From Paratinospora sagittata (taxonomy: Eukaryota; Streptophyta; Magnoliopsida; Ranunculales; Menispermaceae), in assembly GCA_035771175.1 (NCBI GenBank), contig CM069611.1, positions 14,662,366 to 14,726,365 on the forward strand: a stretch of 64,000 nt of DNA, in the 5' to 3' direction. The notes under the pieces are model-generated. The model did not search any database. It had not been told where the DNA came from and saw only the letters and a list, made by a program, of their open reading frames with translations. A program made the position numbers and the translations under genes. Of the stretch, positions 32,125 through 45,077 are shown piece by piece. Position 1 is the stretch's first letter. The number at the start of each line of letters is the position of its first letter.

Positions 32125-34713
32125 TGTTGGTGCACCCAAGAAAGGGGGTGAATTGGGTGTAATGGTCAAATTAAACTTTTTCAATGACTTAGTGAAATAC
32201 GTGGGTACATTGGAATTAAATGCACATATTATTGATAAAGTAAAATGCATAAGGTAAAGCTCACTAGCATTTACAATGATTCGGCCGTGCCTACATCCAC
32301 TACCTAATCTCCTGATTAGGATTTTCTTAATCCACTAATTGATTCTCTTACGGGTGAGAACCAAACCGTTACACATGCCTTTTTACAGGTTCATGGCAAA
32401 CCTATCCTTTTGCGGGCTAAGGATGAACCACATTTCTTTTTTTTGGGCTTAGGAAAAACCCATGTTCCTTTTGCGGGCTAAGGAAGAACCGTGTTCCTTT
32501 TACGGGATAAGGAACAACCGTGATCCAACTTCCAGGTGAGGATGAACCTTGTTATGATTCCTACCTTGCAATCAGTAAGTGAACTACATTCACTTGTCCT
32601 GGTTGTTTCATTATTGAAACACACCAGCATACCAATTCATAATAATAATGGTGGTTCTAACTAAGTAGAACACTTTACAATTCAGCTCATATATAACAGT
32701 ACAAAGATATGTAAACTTGAGTGCATAATGCTAAGAGAAATACACTTATAGTCCTTTTACCTTTCAATGTTCGGTATTGCTCAAATGCAGTTTCGAAAAG
32801 CTTGTGTGATGTGTAATGTAAAACAGTTGTGAAATGCTTCTTCGAAAACTCTTTAATTCGATGAAACATTGAGGTTGAAATCATAGGACGAGTGTAAAGA
32901 TATAAACTCAGAAAGTTTTCCCAATAGATAAAACATTCGGGATGTTTTGATAAACGTGAAAACTTCTGGTTTAGTATTCAGTAGTTTGTATAACTACTAT
33001 TATTGCTCGATACTGTTGTAGGAAATGAAATTAGGTATAACTGTATCTTGTGAACTATCTCTCAAATTCCTTCATCAGTAAGATTGATGCTAAAGAGAAA
33101 TCCGAGCTGAGAATTTGAGTAGAGAACAGTTCTGTATAATTCAAATAGATTTTCAAAGAAAGAATATGGTTTAAGGTAAGTATGAAAATCTTTTGAATAA
33201 GTAAAGTATTAATGAATATACTTTGAGAAACTGGAATGGTTAAAACTTTTGATAATGAAATTGAAAGACGACTAACATTCAAAAGTTTTTGGCTCAATAA
33301 AATTATCGGCAGTTTGTTTGATTCAAAGTATTAGTGTTTATAGACTTAGTACGAAATAGTTGTTGGTTGTTTGAATTTGAAATCAAAGTGAACGTTTACT
33401 CACAACAGTTAGAATGTTTCACAAAAATAGCAACTGTGATTTTTATGAACATTCTGGTTCTTTTCAGATTGTATGAATAAGGAATGTTTCAGAAAGTTTG
33501 ATTCATGCATCAGAGAAAATCTCTGATAAATCTGAAAAAGATTCTTTGTAAAGATCCGTCTGAAAAGTGGTCTAAATAAGTGTTCGTGTCAAAACAGTGA
33601 TAGTGTTGAATTAGCGTCATAATTTCCTATTCAGTGTCCTGACGCATAATATCAACTTTGCCGTTTTGTTTTTTGAGGGAGCTCATGAATCATAAGCATC
33701 CTGCTGAATAGTGAAGTGAGAGCGCTACTTAATCGTATGCGTCCTGACTTACTTTGCAATAAAAACGTCTAAGTTATAAGGGCGCTAATTAATAGTTAGC
33801 GTCTTGCTTTGTTTTAAAACATTTAAATACGCAAGGGCGCTACTTGCAGTAAGTGTCCTAACTTTAAAACATTTGACAACAATACTAAGTACGTTGAAAG
33901 ACAATCAATTTCCTTAAAGTTATGAAGTTGGTTCTTATGATGAAGGTGTTCCTATCCAAGCAGTGTCCTGATAGATTTTCCAACTTATAACTATCAGCAT
34001 CCTCAAAGATAAAATCTCTGATGAACTTAGAGAACTTTCAGTGAGCTGATACAAAGTCACCGTCCTGACAACTTCAAAGGTTGACTTTAAGCGAGGACGC
34101 TACTAACAACTAAGCGTTCTAATGAGTCAGTTTCATTCAACCTTGAATGAATGTCAGCTGCCTAATATTTCATCAGCGCCCTAAAAGACTCTTTAAAAAT
34201 GGTTTTTGATTTTTTCGATTAAAGCTTGATTAAACATGATTAAAAAAACAAGGTATTTTCGGATTAAATCAAATGATTGAGAAATTAAATTGTTTGAAAT
34301 ACCTATAAAATATATTGATTAAAACATGCAAGAAATATATGCAATTTTGAAAGATGTGTGCAACTGATTTGTGCGTGTTTTTGGAAAACGTTTGAGCAAT
34401 AACAAATAGAGAAAGATACCTTACATACTTTGTGTGTTTTTCTCAAGATATTCAGATTCAGCTCTTCTTTATGAGATCTTCAATAGTATCATTGCACTTG
34501 AGTTGAATGTTGTGAATGTTGAACGTATGATGTGATCGTGAAGCCCTTGATTGATTCGATCTTCTGCTTTTCGCTTTCTTGAGGTGCTGAGATATAACCT
34601 TGATTGAAACGTTAGCACCACGTCATACATTGTTTATTGATTGTTAGCGTCAAAACCTTTATGGAGTGAAAACTTTATAGAGCGTGCTAAGTGATGAACC
34701 ACTTAGGCCAACA
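32125..34713 (-). repeat. LARD-2 3' LTR (reverse)
   Basis: A complete 2589-bp LTR. Reading on the minus strand: TGTTGGCCTAAG start, U3 hairpin array at about 34205-33600, TATAAACA at 33343-33336, leader hairpins at about 32550-32385, conserved U5 block at about 32310-32270, CACCCCC-type motif and GGTGCACCAACA end. Confidence 0.85.
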
Positions 34714-34960
34714 ATCTCCCCCTTTTTTATGATGACAAACAATAAAGATTTTTAAGCAAAAAGAAATATATTATTACTTAATAATAATAATATATTATCA
34801 CTTTTTTCTATTTCTCTTTTCATTCTCTTTTATTATATCTTTCCCCCCTTTGTCATAAGCAAAAAGGTGGAAAAAAGATCGAGAACTCATAGTCGAGATC
34901 TTATGGTATAGCATCACGAAGCTCCCCCTTTCAAAAAGAAAAGGAAACTCCCCCTTACTT
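34714..34960 (-). promoter_or_regulatory. Series of polypurine tracts of LARD-2
   Basis: On the minus strand, purine tracts of the AAAGGGGGAG type occur at about 34734-34714 (main), 34855-34843, 34934-34922 and 34957-34949. Several tracts ahead of the 3' LTR match the Sirevirus pattern and the series in LARD-1. Confidence 0.65.
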
Positions 34961-36860
34961 TATGCATTCATCCTCAAGAGGATTCATGACACCATGTCAT
35001 GGTTATGCACATGAGAATGCACAAGGAATGCGTTACCGTAAGAAAGACATACGAGAAACAAGATTTGCCATTAAGCACATTGAGAAATAGTTTGAAATAT
35101 TCATAGGCTATAAAATTTTTAGATAATAGCGTAGCCGAGAATTGGAAGTTCATATATGACATTTAGTCATAAGAGATGAGAAAGAATTGCCAAAAGGTGA
35201 ATTCATAAAGAATTTTAGAAATGGGCAATCATTCTCATAGTATTCGGCATAAATATGAATTTGATAATCAATCCAAGCCTAATACCAAATATGCTTTATC
35301 ATTTGTGAAAAATCAAGTATTAAGATTCATAGCACAGGCAAAAAGATTTGTGATTAAGAAAGGCTTAGCTATCATGATTCTAATAAGATGCAAGATATAT
35401 TTTTGAAGTGCATGGCATCCATTAGATATCAAAATCACAAGCAATTGATGCACACAAGGCTTAAGATTTAAGCATTGATGTTGTGCTTATGTGACAATGG
35501 AAAATCACAAGCTTTCCAATGTTTAGGCATATGTAGATATATCAAATGAAGAACAGAGCCGAAAGATGAGTATATGCTAAATTTCATATAGATCATTCAA
35601 GTAATAGCATACATTCATTTTCATATACTAGGCAAATAATTTCAGTTAAAGGATAGCCTAGATTGTTTGATTCTAATGAAAAACAATTTTGAAGAGTACA
35701 CACTCATTAGAAATCAAATATTCAAGAATTTGATGCTTATATGATTTAAGATGAAGAGAATGTATCAAAGTCAAGTACTCATGAAAAGAGAATGCCAAAC
35801 GATGATAGATATGAGTATAGGCAATTTTTTTTTCAAGATATGTAGGCGTATGATATGTAATTGTGTATATGGCCTATTGATTTTGCATAAACATGAGTCA
35901 TGCATAGATATAATTCTATAAGTTTAAAACAAACATGATCATGATAAAAACTAGCATAGGCAAGATACAAAAGGTGAGTAATCTAAGACTTAGCTATATG
36001 ACTTTCTTTGATACCAATAGGGTGAAATAAACATCTATAGCATTATTTAATTCGTAGCATCACATCAACTGAGTATACAGAAATCATACAAACATTCATA
36101 TTGCACTCATTTAATATTGATAATTATGAATGACATACAAGATTAAGTACAGCACACTCATCAATCATTTAAGCCATGTTCACTATTAGAACTGTGAAAC
36201 ATAGAGATATAAATTTATGATTGATCAAAATTCCAATTTCACAACATAGGTATTAATGAATAAAAGATTGTGCAATACCTAGCATGATCAATATTATGTA
36301 GATGCCAAAGATATAGAAATAAGATATAAGCATTTATGCATAATTATTTCAAAGAACAAAAATGTCAAAATGATCAACTGTTGTTCAAGTTAAATTTTCT
36401 AAGTTGGATATGCAGGATGTATGGTGAGGGAGCAGCTAAAGATCAGTTAACTTCTGTATGACGGAGGATAACCATGTTCACGTAAGCAAAATGGTTATGC
36501 ATCAGAGATAGTCAAAAAATAATTTCGTAGTCATAGAATCAATCATAATACCGAAGCATAATCAAACATGTTAGAGGCAGTAACTAAGCAGTCAGGTGTG
36601 CAGAAGTAATTGTGCAAGTAAAACAGAGGATTAAACAGAACATTCACACACATATTAAGTATAAATAACACAACTATGAAGAGCAAACTTTGAACTTCTT
36701 GTATTATAATTTTGGAAGGTCCGGAGGACCTATTTAACAAAAATAATAAAAAAAACATTAAAATGACAAAACAAAAATAATTTTGACATAGGCAGGCAGG
36801 TGGATGGCAGACACAGGCAGATGGAAGATGCAGGCAACAAGGCGAACAACATCAAGCTTG
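34961..36860 (-). other. LARD-2 A+T-rich interior
   Basis: No coding sequence is seen. It is collinear with LARD-1 12205-13725 and 19333-19470, and spans the site where LARD-1 holds the foldback array (around 35085-35100), here unoccupied. Confidence 0.65.
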
Positions 36861-36872
36861 ATGTGGAGTGCC

Positions 36873-37442
36873 CTAAGTAACCGAGGCATCGATGTTGCGA
36901 GAACGAGCTTGTCTTAGCGAATCAGCTCTCGACAGATGTGGTGGATCAACTATGCTTGCACCCTTCCCGTCAATATACGCAAGCACAAGACCAAGCCTTT
37001 TCATCTGGCTCATGGTGTTGGCAGAGTTCCCTTTAATCTCTTGACAAAGCTCGGCTTGAGTTTTGTCCACCTCCTTGAGAAGAATCATCATCAGATCCTT
37101 CTGATGTCTTATGACCTTCTCAAGTTCTTTCATTTTGCGCTCTTGCTCACAAAGAAACTCTACAACTATCTAGAAGCACGAGGAGTTAGATTCAGACAAC
37201 TTGGCAAGAAGATTCTCAATCGAAGTTTCTCCATGGACAACATTTGGTGGAGCAGGTTTGATGGATGGTGGCGACGGAACTCTACATTGACTTGAAGGAG
37301 GTACAAACTAGGTTCTGGGGGACACAAAGCATCCAATTTCTTCAACTGAATCATCAGAAGAAAAAGACAAAGAAAATCCACTCAAGGAAGAAGATGGCTC
37401 TTCCCTGGTTCTTTTTTGGGATACCAGAGTTCTAAAGACCAT
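36873..37442 (-). pseudogene. LARD ORF, decayed copy 2
   Basis: This minus-strand frame of 190 codons opens at ATG 37442-37440 and aligns codon by codon with the LARD-1 ORF. Two stops are present (in place of Asp after FVSPRT near 37299, and before IVVEFLCEQE near 37170). Shared blocks: LVSQKRTREEP versus PVSGK-PREK, SSDDSVEEI, VHGE-ENLLA, SESNSS, VVEFLCEQE, MKELEKV, LLKE-DK-QAEL, TMSQMKRL, GKGASIVDPPH. The stretch 37133-36873 is still open and forms the predicted coiled coil. Stops fall at different codons in the two copies, so the ancestral ORF was intact. Function unknown. Confidence 0.65.
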
Positions 37443-37855
37443 AAGGGTTAAACGAAAGATGAAGAGACAAGAATTCTTACTGTAGATGGTGCAAGTGAAA
37501 GTGAAATGTAAAACTTTCTTTATACGTCTTAAAGGCAGTCATGCATTAAATGCAAGGTGACGTGATCGTACGTGCTGACGATAGTGAGATGATTATAGAA
37601 GGAATAACATATTTAAGAGAAAATTAGACGAATAAATATGTAATAAATTAAGCAACTTAAGTGGACACAAATAAAAGTTAAGTTTTCTAAACATTGGTGG
37701 ATAAAGATTGCTAATGCAGTTGGGATAGAGTGACTATATGACTATTAGGATTTTCTATCCTACGACACGAAAGACAAAATAACTAAGACGAGTCCTACAA
37801 GATTTGACCAGAAGATCTTGACTCTAGGTGGTTAGACCAAAAATTCAGAGAACTT

Positions 37856-37867
37856 GCTCTGATACCA
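37856..37867 (-). promoter_or_regulatory. Primer-binding site of LARD-2
   Basis: The minus strand reads TGGTATCAGAGC, 2 bp from the 5' LTR, a full match to the initiator-Met tRNA complement. Confidence 0.8.
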
Positions 37868-37869
37868 AT

Positions 37870-39236
37870 TGTTGGTGCACCCAAGAGGGGGGTGAATTGG
37901 GTGTAATGGTCAAATTAAACTTTTCCAATGACTTAGTTAAATACGTGGGTACATTGGAATTAAATGTACATACTATCCATAAAGTAAAATGCATAAGGTA
38001 AAGCACGCTAGCATTTGTAGTGGTTCGGACGTGCCTACATCCACTACCTAATCTCCTGATTAGGATTTTCTTAATCCACTAACTAATTCTCTTACGGGTG
38101 AGAACCAAACCGTTACACATGCCCTTTTATAGGTTCAAGGCAAACCTATCCTTTTGCGGGCTAAGGATGAATCGCATTTCCTTTTTCAGGGCTGAGAAAA
38201 AACCCATGTTCTCTTTGCGGGCTAAGGAAGAACCGTGTTCCTTTTACAGGATAAGGAGCAATCGTGATCCTACTTCTAGGTGAGGATGAACCTTGGAATC
38301 AGTAAGTGAACTACATTCACTTGTCCTGGTTGTTTCATTCCTGAAACACACAAGCATACAAATTCATAATAATAATGGTGGTTCTAACTGAGTAGAACAC
38401 TTTACAATTCAGCTCATATATAACATTACAAAGATTTGTAAACTTGAGTGCATAATGCTAAGAGAAATACACTTACAGTCCTTTTACCTTTCAATGTTCT
38501 GTATTGCTCAATATGTCTTATAAAACAGTTGTGAAATGTTTCTTCAAAAACTCTTTAATCCGATCAAATATTGAGGTTGAAATCATAGGACGAGTGTAAA
38601 GATATAAACTCAGAAAGTTTTCCAAATAGATAAAAACATTTGAGATGTTTTGATAAACGTGAAAACTTATGGTTTAGTATTCAGTAGTTTGTAAAACTAC
38701 TGTTATAACTTGATACAGTTCTAAGATATGAAATTAGGTATAACTGTATCTTGCGAACTATCTCTCAAATTCCTTCATCAACAAGATTGATGCTAAAGAT
38801 AAATCTAAACTGAGAATTTGAGTAGAGAACAGTTCTGCATAATTCAAATAGATTTTCAAAGAAGGAATATGATTTAAGCTAAGTATGAAAATCTTTTGAA
38901 TAAGTAAAGTATTAATGAATATACTTTGAGAAACTAGAATGGTTAAACCTTTTGATAATGAAGTTGAAAGACGACTAACATTCAAAAGTTTTTGGCTCAA
39001 TAAAATTATTGGCGGTTTGTTTGATTCAAAGTATTAGTATTTATAGACTTAGTAGGAAATAATTGTTGGTTGTTTGAATTTGAAATTCAAAGTGAACGTT
39101 TACTCACAACAGCTAAAATGTTTCACAAAAATAGCAATTGCGATTTTTTTGAACATTCTGGTTCTTTTCAGATTGCTTGAATAAGGAATGATTTAGAAAG
39201 CTTGATTCATGCTTCAGAGAAAATCTTGTTGGCCCA
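37870..39236 (-). repeat. LARD-2 5' LTR, partial (reverse)
   Basis: The 1367 bp kept cover the U5, leader hairpins (about 38300-38105), TATAAATA (39045-39038) and the last part of U3. The remainder would lie beyond SIRE-B but is absent from the window. Most positions match the 3' LTR. Confidence 0.8.
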
Positions 39237-41302
39237 GATATGTCCAAGAGGGGGGTGAATTGGACACTTAGCAGATTTTAACCTCTCTTAAAAATGTGCG
39301 GATTAATGAAAGCAGATTAAACAAAGTATAGCAACTGAATACAGTAAATGTAAATGAGACAATGCAATCAAGATTTATAGTAGTTCAGCCTCGCCTACAT
39401 CCCCTACCTAACCTCCTCAGTTAGGATTTGTTCAAACTCCACTATGGACCTTCTTACGGGTGAAGATAAAACCGGTATACCTTCTCAACTTACGGGTGTG
39501 AGAACTACAATTTCTCAATGTACGGGTGTGAGAAGACCGTTTCTCAGCTTGCGGGTGTGAGAAGACCTATTCTCAACTTATAGGTCTGAGAAGACCTATT
39601 CTTAAATTACGGGTGTGAGACGACCGTTTACAACTATGAGCAACACTTGCTCTTGCCCAGTGACTAACCAATCACTGCAAATTGAATACAAGATGAGATA
39701 TGAGTCTCTTTACTTAGAATCAAAGTGATACTTACAAAGCTTCGGGTTGAACCTTGTGTGACCACAGATTCAACAAAATATGTATGATGAAGTTTATGCT
39801 GAAAACAGGTTCAAAGAGCTTTTGTCTTCTTCAATGGATTTTCAAAATGATGAAGATGAAGTTCAATCAATCCAGAAGACTTGAAGTTTTTCTTTCGAAA
39901 TGATCAGAAGTTCAAGCACAAATGAAAGACGACTAACTTTTAAAACGTTTTTTGCACGAGTAAAAACTGTTGATACGATTTTGAATGAATATCAGTTTTC
40001 GTATTTGATCAGTAGTTTTTCTGCTCGAAGGTAGCACGTATATATAGAATAACAGAGCGCAATTGACTTGATGAATTTTGGCCCTTTAGATTATTTCAAA
40101 TACAACGTCTATATTCTTTCCTGGAATGGATTGATTCAGCTCTGTGCATATTACGGTAGCACCTGAATCATTTTGATCCTTTCATGAAAGAGGAATGTTC
40201 TGACACAGTATAAGAATGTTCAAAAAGTTCAAAAAAAGTTGTTGTACGATTCTGAAAAGTTTTGAAAGTATTGATACGGTTCTAGAAAAATTAATAGAAA
40301 TGGTGCTATTGTAAGAACAATAACATTTGTTGAATTAGCGTCCTTGTGCATAACATCAACTTTTGTCGTTTTGTTCCTTGAGGACGCTCATGGAGGATAA
40401 GCATCCTGTTGAACATTAAAGTGAGGGCGCAACTAAGTCATAAGCGTCCTGACTTGCTGTGACGATTTAAGCGACTCAAATAATGAGGGCGCTACTTCGC
40501 AGTTAGCATCCTACATTTTTTTAAAACATTAAACACACGAAGGCGTTGCTCAAGAGTTAGCATTTTGAAATTTAAAAGCAGTTTTAAACCAATATTAAGT
40601 GCGCTAAAGAACAGTAAGCGCCCTGAAAGTTATTAAGTTGATTCTAAAGATGAGGGCGCTCCTACACAAGTAGCATCCTGATAATTTATTCAACTTATAA
40701 CTACTAGCGTCCTTAAAGATAGAAATCATTTAAAAACATAAAGAACTTTCGGTGAGCTGAAACTAAGTCAGCGTCCTGACATTCTCAAGGTTGATAAAAG
40801 GAAGGTCGCTACTTACAAGTAAGCGTCCTTATAAATCAATTCAATTCAACCTTGAGGGTCCTAATATTTTATCAGCGTCCTGACTCATCAAGTCCAGGAG
40901 GGCGCTGCTAAAACATTAGTGTCCTGAAAGACAATTTTTAAAGTGATTTTTTTTTATATCTAGATTAAAGCTCGATAAAACATAATATAACCGGATTAAA
41001 TCGAATATGCAACCGATCGATTAAAACATGCAGGCATGCATATCGCTGAATCATATGACATAGAAGGTTCTACAACCTATCATAATCTAATCATACAACT
41101 GAACATCTTCAAATGATCATGGTCTTCAAGAAGATATTTAATACGTTCGCCATGCATCATTGATTCTTTGAAACCTTCAAGTAAGATTAAATATGTCATA
41201 TGTGCAGTAATATCATAAACAAAATGTGGTTTGTAATCATCAAAATATCTTTCATATTAGGGACATATTCTCGTTAGGGACATGAGGATAATTGGTTTAA
41301 CA
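39237..41302 (-). repeat. SIRE-B 3' LTR (reverse)
   Basis: A 2066-bp LTR. On the minus strand it holds the U3 hairpin array (about 40935-40330), a probable TATA sequence near 40047-40038, leader hairpins with TTCTCA/TGAGAA-type arms (about 39640-39470), U5 and the GGGCCAACA end. The leader hairpins match the SIRE-A type, not the LARD type. Confidence 0.8.
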
Positions 41303-41563
41303 ATCTCCCCATTTCTGATGATTTCAAACGCATTACTATAGGCTTTGAAGCAGGCTAATAAAATGATGTGTGTATGCATGAGATGCAGTATTGATGTTCC
41401 TTGTTTCATATGATATGAGTGTATTTCCAAGGAATGTACTTACAACATCACTAAATCTCCCCCTGAATAAATGATGCTTCAATGATATTACTTCTCCCTC
41501 TTTTGAAATATCAAAAAGTGTAAAGTATCATGAAATATCTCTCCCCCATATAGAGGTAAGCAA
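41303..41563 (-). promoter_or_regulatory. SIRE-B polypurine tracts and pol 3' untranslated segment
   Basis: Minus-strand purine tracts occur at 41312-41303 (GGGGAGAT next to the LTR), about 41465-41455, about 41500-41490 and 41548-41538, again a Sirevirus-like series. Confidence 0.6.
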
Positions 41564-42185
41564 TCACAAATCAGTCTCATAGAACATACCGAGTTCTCTT
41601 CGAATGTGAACAAACTGGTCTTTTGGTAAGGCTTTAGTAAATATGTCAGCCAGTTGTTCTTTAGTTCCAATGTGAGATACTATGACTTCTCTATTTTGCA
41701 CATGATCCCGTAAAAAATGATGTCTAATTTGAATATGCTTAGTTCGGGAGTGCAATACAAGATTTTTAGATATGTTAATAGCACTAGTATTATCGCACAA
41801 AATCTCAACACATTGAATAAATATTTGATAATCTTGAAGTTGTTGTTTCATGTAAAGAACCTGAGAACAGCAACTTTCAGCTGCAACATATTTTGTTTCA
41901 GTTGTGAATAGTGTAGTGTTGTTTTTTGCAAAACCAAGAAATCAAAGAATTTCTAAAAAAGTGACAAAATCTGGAGGTACTTTTCCTAACAGACTACCGG
42001 CATAGTCGGAGTCTACATAACTTCTGAGATCAAATATAGTACATAACTTCTGAGATCAAATGTAGTACCTTTGGAATACCAAATTCTTAAGTTTGTTGTG
42101 CCATTTATGTATCTGAATATTCGTTTGACACACTTTAAATGAGATTCTTTAGGTTTTGATTGAAATCTTGCACAAAGACAGACAC
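41564..42185 (-). pseudogene. SIRE-B Copia RNase H and pol end
   Basis: The minus-strand sequence reads HLKCVKRIFRYINGTT (connection), SYVDSDYAGS (RNase H first Asp), then ETKYVAAESCCSQ, LCDNTSAINISKN and the C-terminal HHFLRDHV and EQLADIFTKALPKDQF motifs of Copia RNase H, ending at a stop near 41564. The last 95 codons (41851-41564) are open; earlier parts contain stops and a 30-bp tandem duplication near 42015-42075. RNase H removes RNA from the cDNA hybrid. G1b cuts it at 42186. Confidence 0.8.
42181..42185. repeat. Left flank GACAC of G1b, probable target duplication
   Basis: GACAC directly precedes the TG start of G1b. Its partner cannot be checked because the right end of G1b is missing. 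Confidence 0.5.
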
Positions 42186-44922
42186 TGTGACGCCCCGAAA
42201 ATTATTTCATCTAGCCCATAACCTAATTGCATTTTTGCCCAAACTCTATGTGTTGTCTTGATATGTTTGGTGTTTGTTTGATGATTGTTTAATGTTTGTA
42301 TAGTTGATGCTTGATAATGTATATAAATATATGTATCATAAATTGTATATGAGTCATGTTAAATTAAAGTATAATGCATATGTTATGATTTATGCATGGG
42401 CTCATTAAACCATGAATTGATATGGGTTAGGATTGATTGAATAAAAGGATAAATGAAATTGAAAATTTGGTGTATTAAATGGATTGGACATTTAAAATAC
42501 ATGTGGTTGGTATGGGTAGTATGAGACCAACACATGTGAAGGTTGGTGCATGAAAGTGGACAAGTGTCCAATGCCCACTTCTCTTCTTCAAGGAAGTGCT
42601 AGAATGAGTGGAGGGAATCAAGGAGAGAATCAAGGAGAGAATCAAGGAGGGAATCAAGGAAGTGCTAGAAAGAGGTGAGTGGAGAGAAAGAAAAAGAAGA
42701 GAAAGGAAAGAAGAAGAGAAGGAAGAAGAGAGTTGCAGGAGGAAGATCCCTGCGACGTTTCCATCAAAGTGGTGGATCTTTGGAATATACGGTCAGATTG
42801 AGCTCAAATTTTATCAGCACGTTCGTAGCTTATGGTTCTTCATTCTGAACGGTCAAGATCGTAATTGGAGGCTTTTTCTAAGAGATATAACCTCTCAAAC
42901 GAAGCTGGTCGGAATTTCTGGGTTTCTCGTGCCGTTTCGGTCAAACTTGTAGTTCTCCTCAGTCTACCGTTGGATGGATATCAAATTTGGGTATGTAGTT
43001 CATAACAAATATTTCTGTATTCTGAACGGTGAAGATGTTTATACGTATAGTATTTTGTGTGATATAGCCATCTGAGTTTGGGTATTTGCAGCAGGAAAGG
43101 AGAAACTGTCTGATTAGATACTTGTTCATCAAAGATACATATCTTTTCGATCCACCGTTGGATTGGGCTGATATTTGGACAGAAGGTTTGTTTCTTCACA
43201 TACTTCAATATGTACGGTTGATTTTGTGATTACATATTTCTATTAGTAGATTAATACATCTGAACAGAATATTAAATGAAGAATTGGTAAGGTGCTTGTA
43301 TTGGACCTAAATTTAGAATATGAACTTAGACATTTCCAAATAGCTTGCATGTCAACTATGTTGACCTAGTTGCCATTGTTGATGAACCTATGATGCAAAA
43401 TCAGTGATATACATGGCTGAACATGGTGACCTAGTGTAAATCGACAATATGGCCTAAGTATGGAAAATTTCATATTTTAGGGCTTTTGATGCTTTTGGCC
43501 TAGAATCATTGAATTGATGCAACTTATGTTTAATTAAGCATGATTAGAGTTGATTATGCTACTGATTTGGTGGTTGTGACCATATCATGGGTTAGGCCTA
43601 CTTGTGATCAAGTGACCAAATTTGGGCATGTTTATGTCTAAGGAATTGAAAATCAGTATTTTTGATTAATAGAATGGTTTATGTATGAGAACTATGCATT
43701 AGAGGCCTAAGTCATGTGATTTGAGTTGAATGATGGGATTAGATGAGATTTAGGCCTATTATCTATATGTGGGATGATTTAGGGTTGATGTGTAATGTCT
43801 ATGTGATTGAGCATAGAAATTGATGTATGTTTCAGGATCTTGACTGGGTTGATTCGGTTTGGTGGTCGTGTGTGGTTAAATACTCTCGCGAGGCTTGGTT
43901 GTGAGTAGACTTCATTTATGATTATATCTTTTATGTCATCATATCACTTATATATATTGTATCTTGAAAGCATGAATGTGTTCTAATGTTTTAAATGATG
44001 CATTGATTTGAGAAAACCTTATGACTTTGGTTGGACCCATCTATCTGGCTAATAGGGGACTTAGCCTTGTCATAAGAGGGTTTTAGGAAAGGAAATGATT
44101 GGGATCAACGGCACGGTGAAATAGACGTGTACTAGTAACCCAAATAAACATGATTGGGATCAACGGCACGGTGAAATAGACGTGTACTAGTAACCCAAGG
44201 CATGTGGAATGTGGATCCAAATTGATAAACTTTTACTTGTATCGAACCTATTATAAATGCTTGATATCTATATGTTATGAGCTTTTAATCATGCTACACA
44301 TTGACATGCATACATGGTTTTTATTGATGAGTATTGATAGCATATTTGAATTCTATTCACTGGGCATCGTTGGCTCACCCTCATTTTCCTCTTTCAGGTC
44401 CTTCTGTCCCGAATAAGGGCAAAGGAGTAGTCATATCTTGAGGGCCTTGCCTGCGAGAGAATCCAAAGCCTCGATGTGAGTTGAGAGGCATTTTGATTGA
44501 ATTGTGTTTTAAATTATGAAGTACTATATTTTGGATTATGTAATTATAACACTTACCACATTGTAGTATGGGTGAGTTGGGACTTGTTAGATAGACTATG
44601 TAGGCATATGACAGTTTTATTTGTACCCACAATTTTTAACTTTATGAGTATGTCAATTTTAATGGACTGTAGGGATTATGATTATTATTTATGGTTCATT
44701 TTTTTATTATGGATTATCTCTTGTCTTGGATGATTAATACGGTGGGTAGTTTTGTTTAATACCTTTTGATATCATATCGTTGTTTGGGATAAGGCTTGTA
44801 GGGTCTCAACCACCTCACGGGAGTTGAGGAGTGGTCGGAGATGCCTACGCCGGGCGTCCCGCCCCGGCATTCCGCACGCCATTCCCTGCGGGGTTGGTGG
44901 TCCGGGGCGCGGGGTCGCCACA
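42186..44922 (+). repeat. G1b 5' LTR
   Basis: A 2737-bp LTR from TGTGACGCC to GTCGCCACA. It contains short tandem units of AGGAGAGAATCA near 42620-42665, a 55-bp direct duplication (44097 and 44152, GATTGGGATCAACGG start), and a G+C-rich 3' end (44820-44922). No convincing TATA box was identified. Confidence 0.9.
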
Positions 44923-44924
44923 GT

Positions 44925-44936
44925 TGGTATCAGAGC
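44925..44936 (+). promoter_or_regulatory. Primer-binding site of G1b
   Basis: TGGTATCAGAGC begins 2 bp after the LTR end and matches the initiator-Met tRNA complement. Confidence 0.85.
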
Positions 44937-45077
44937 CTGATTTTACTAGGTTTGGTCTACGTATTGGACTTAGATGACTTTGACCTAGGAATTGGGTGAG
45001 AGATTTAGGTGATTAAAAAGCTTAAAGGAACTAACTTAAAAGCCTTACTATCATATTTTCTGTGTGTATTATATGAT

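Larger units (their letters stand above)
32125..39236 (-). mobile_element. LARD-2, reversed second copy of the LARD family, right end missing
   Basis: On the minus strand the order is: truncated 5' LTR (39236-37870), primer site (37867-37856), decayed LARD ORF (37442-36873), A+T-rich interior, polypurine tracts (from about 34960 to 34714) and complete 3' LTR (34713-32125). It inserted into the COP-2 YVDDI codons next to GATAT (32120-32124). Interior length (about 3.15 kb) matches LARD-1 without its foldback array. The 5' LTR is cut by SIRE-B at 39237, and its missing half does not reappear. Confidence 0.85.
39237..42185 (-). mobile_element. SIRE-B, reversed Sirevirus-like element, 3' part
   Basis: On the minus strand it has the end of pol (about 42185-41565), polypurine tracts and a complete 3' LTR (41302-39237). 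It inserted next to AATCT (39232-39236) in the LARD-2 LTR and was interrupted by G1b at 42186. The upstream part of pol, gag and the 5' LTR are missing. The LTR shares hairpin array and U5 with SIRE-A and LARD but has a different U3 start (TGTTAAACCAATTATCC). Confidence 0.8.

Noticed and set aside
42608..42952. Lys/Glu/Arg-rich frame of 114 codons in the G1b LTR, repeated at 49555-49898
   Set aside because: It lies in LTR sequence made of AGGAGAGAATCA-like tandem units. Its presence in both LTRs follows from LTR duplication, and G1a and G1c do not keep it.
44204..44733. Small hydrophobic frames in the G1b LTR, repeated at 51151-51680
   Set aside because: They are LTR sequence. Duplication in both LTRs is not evidence of coding, and G1c differs by stops and shifts.
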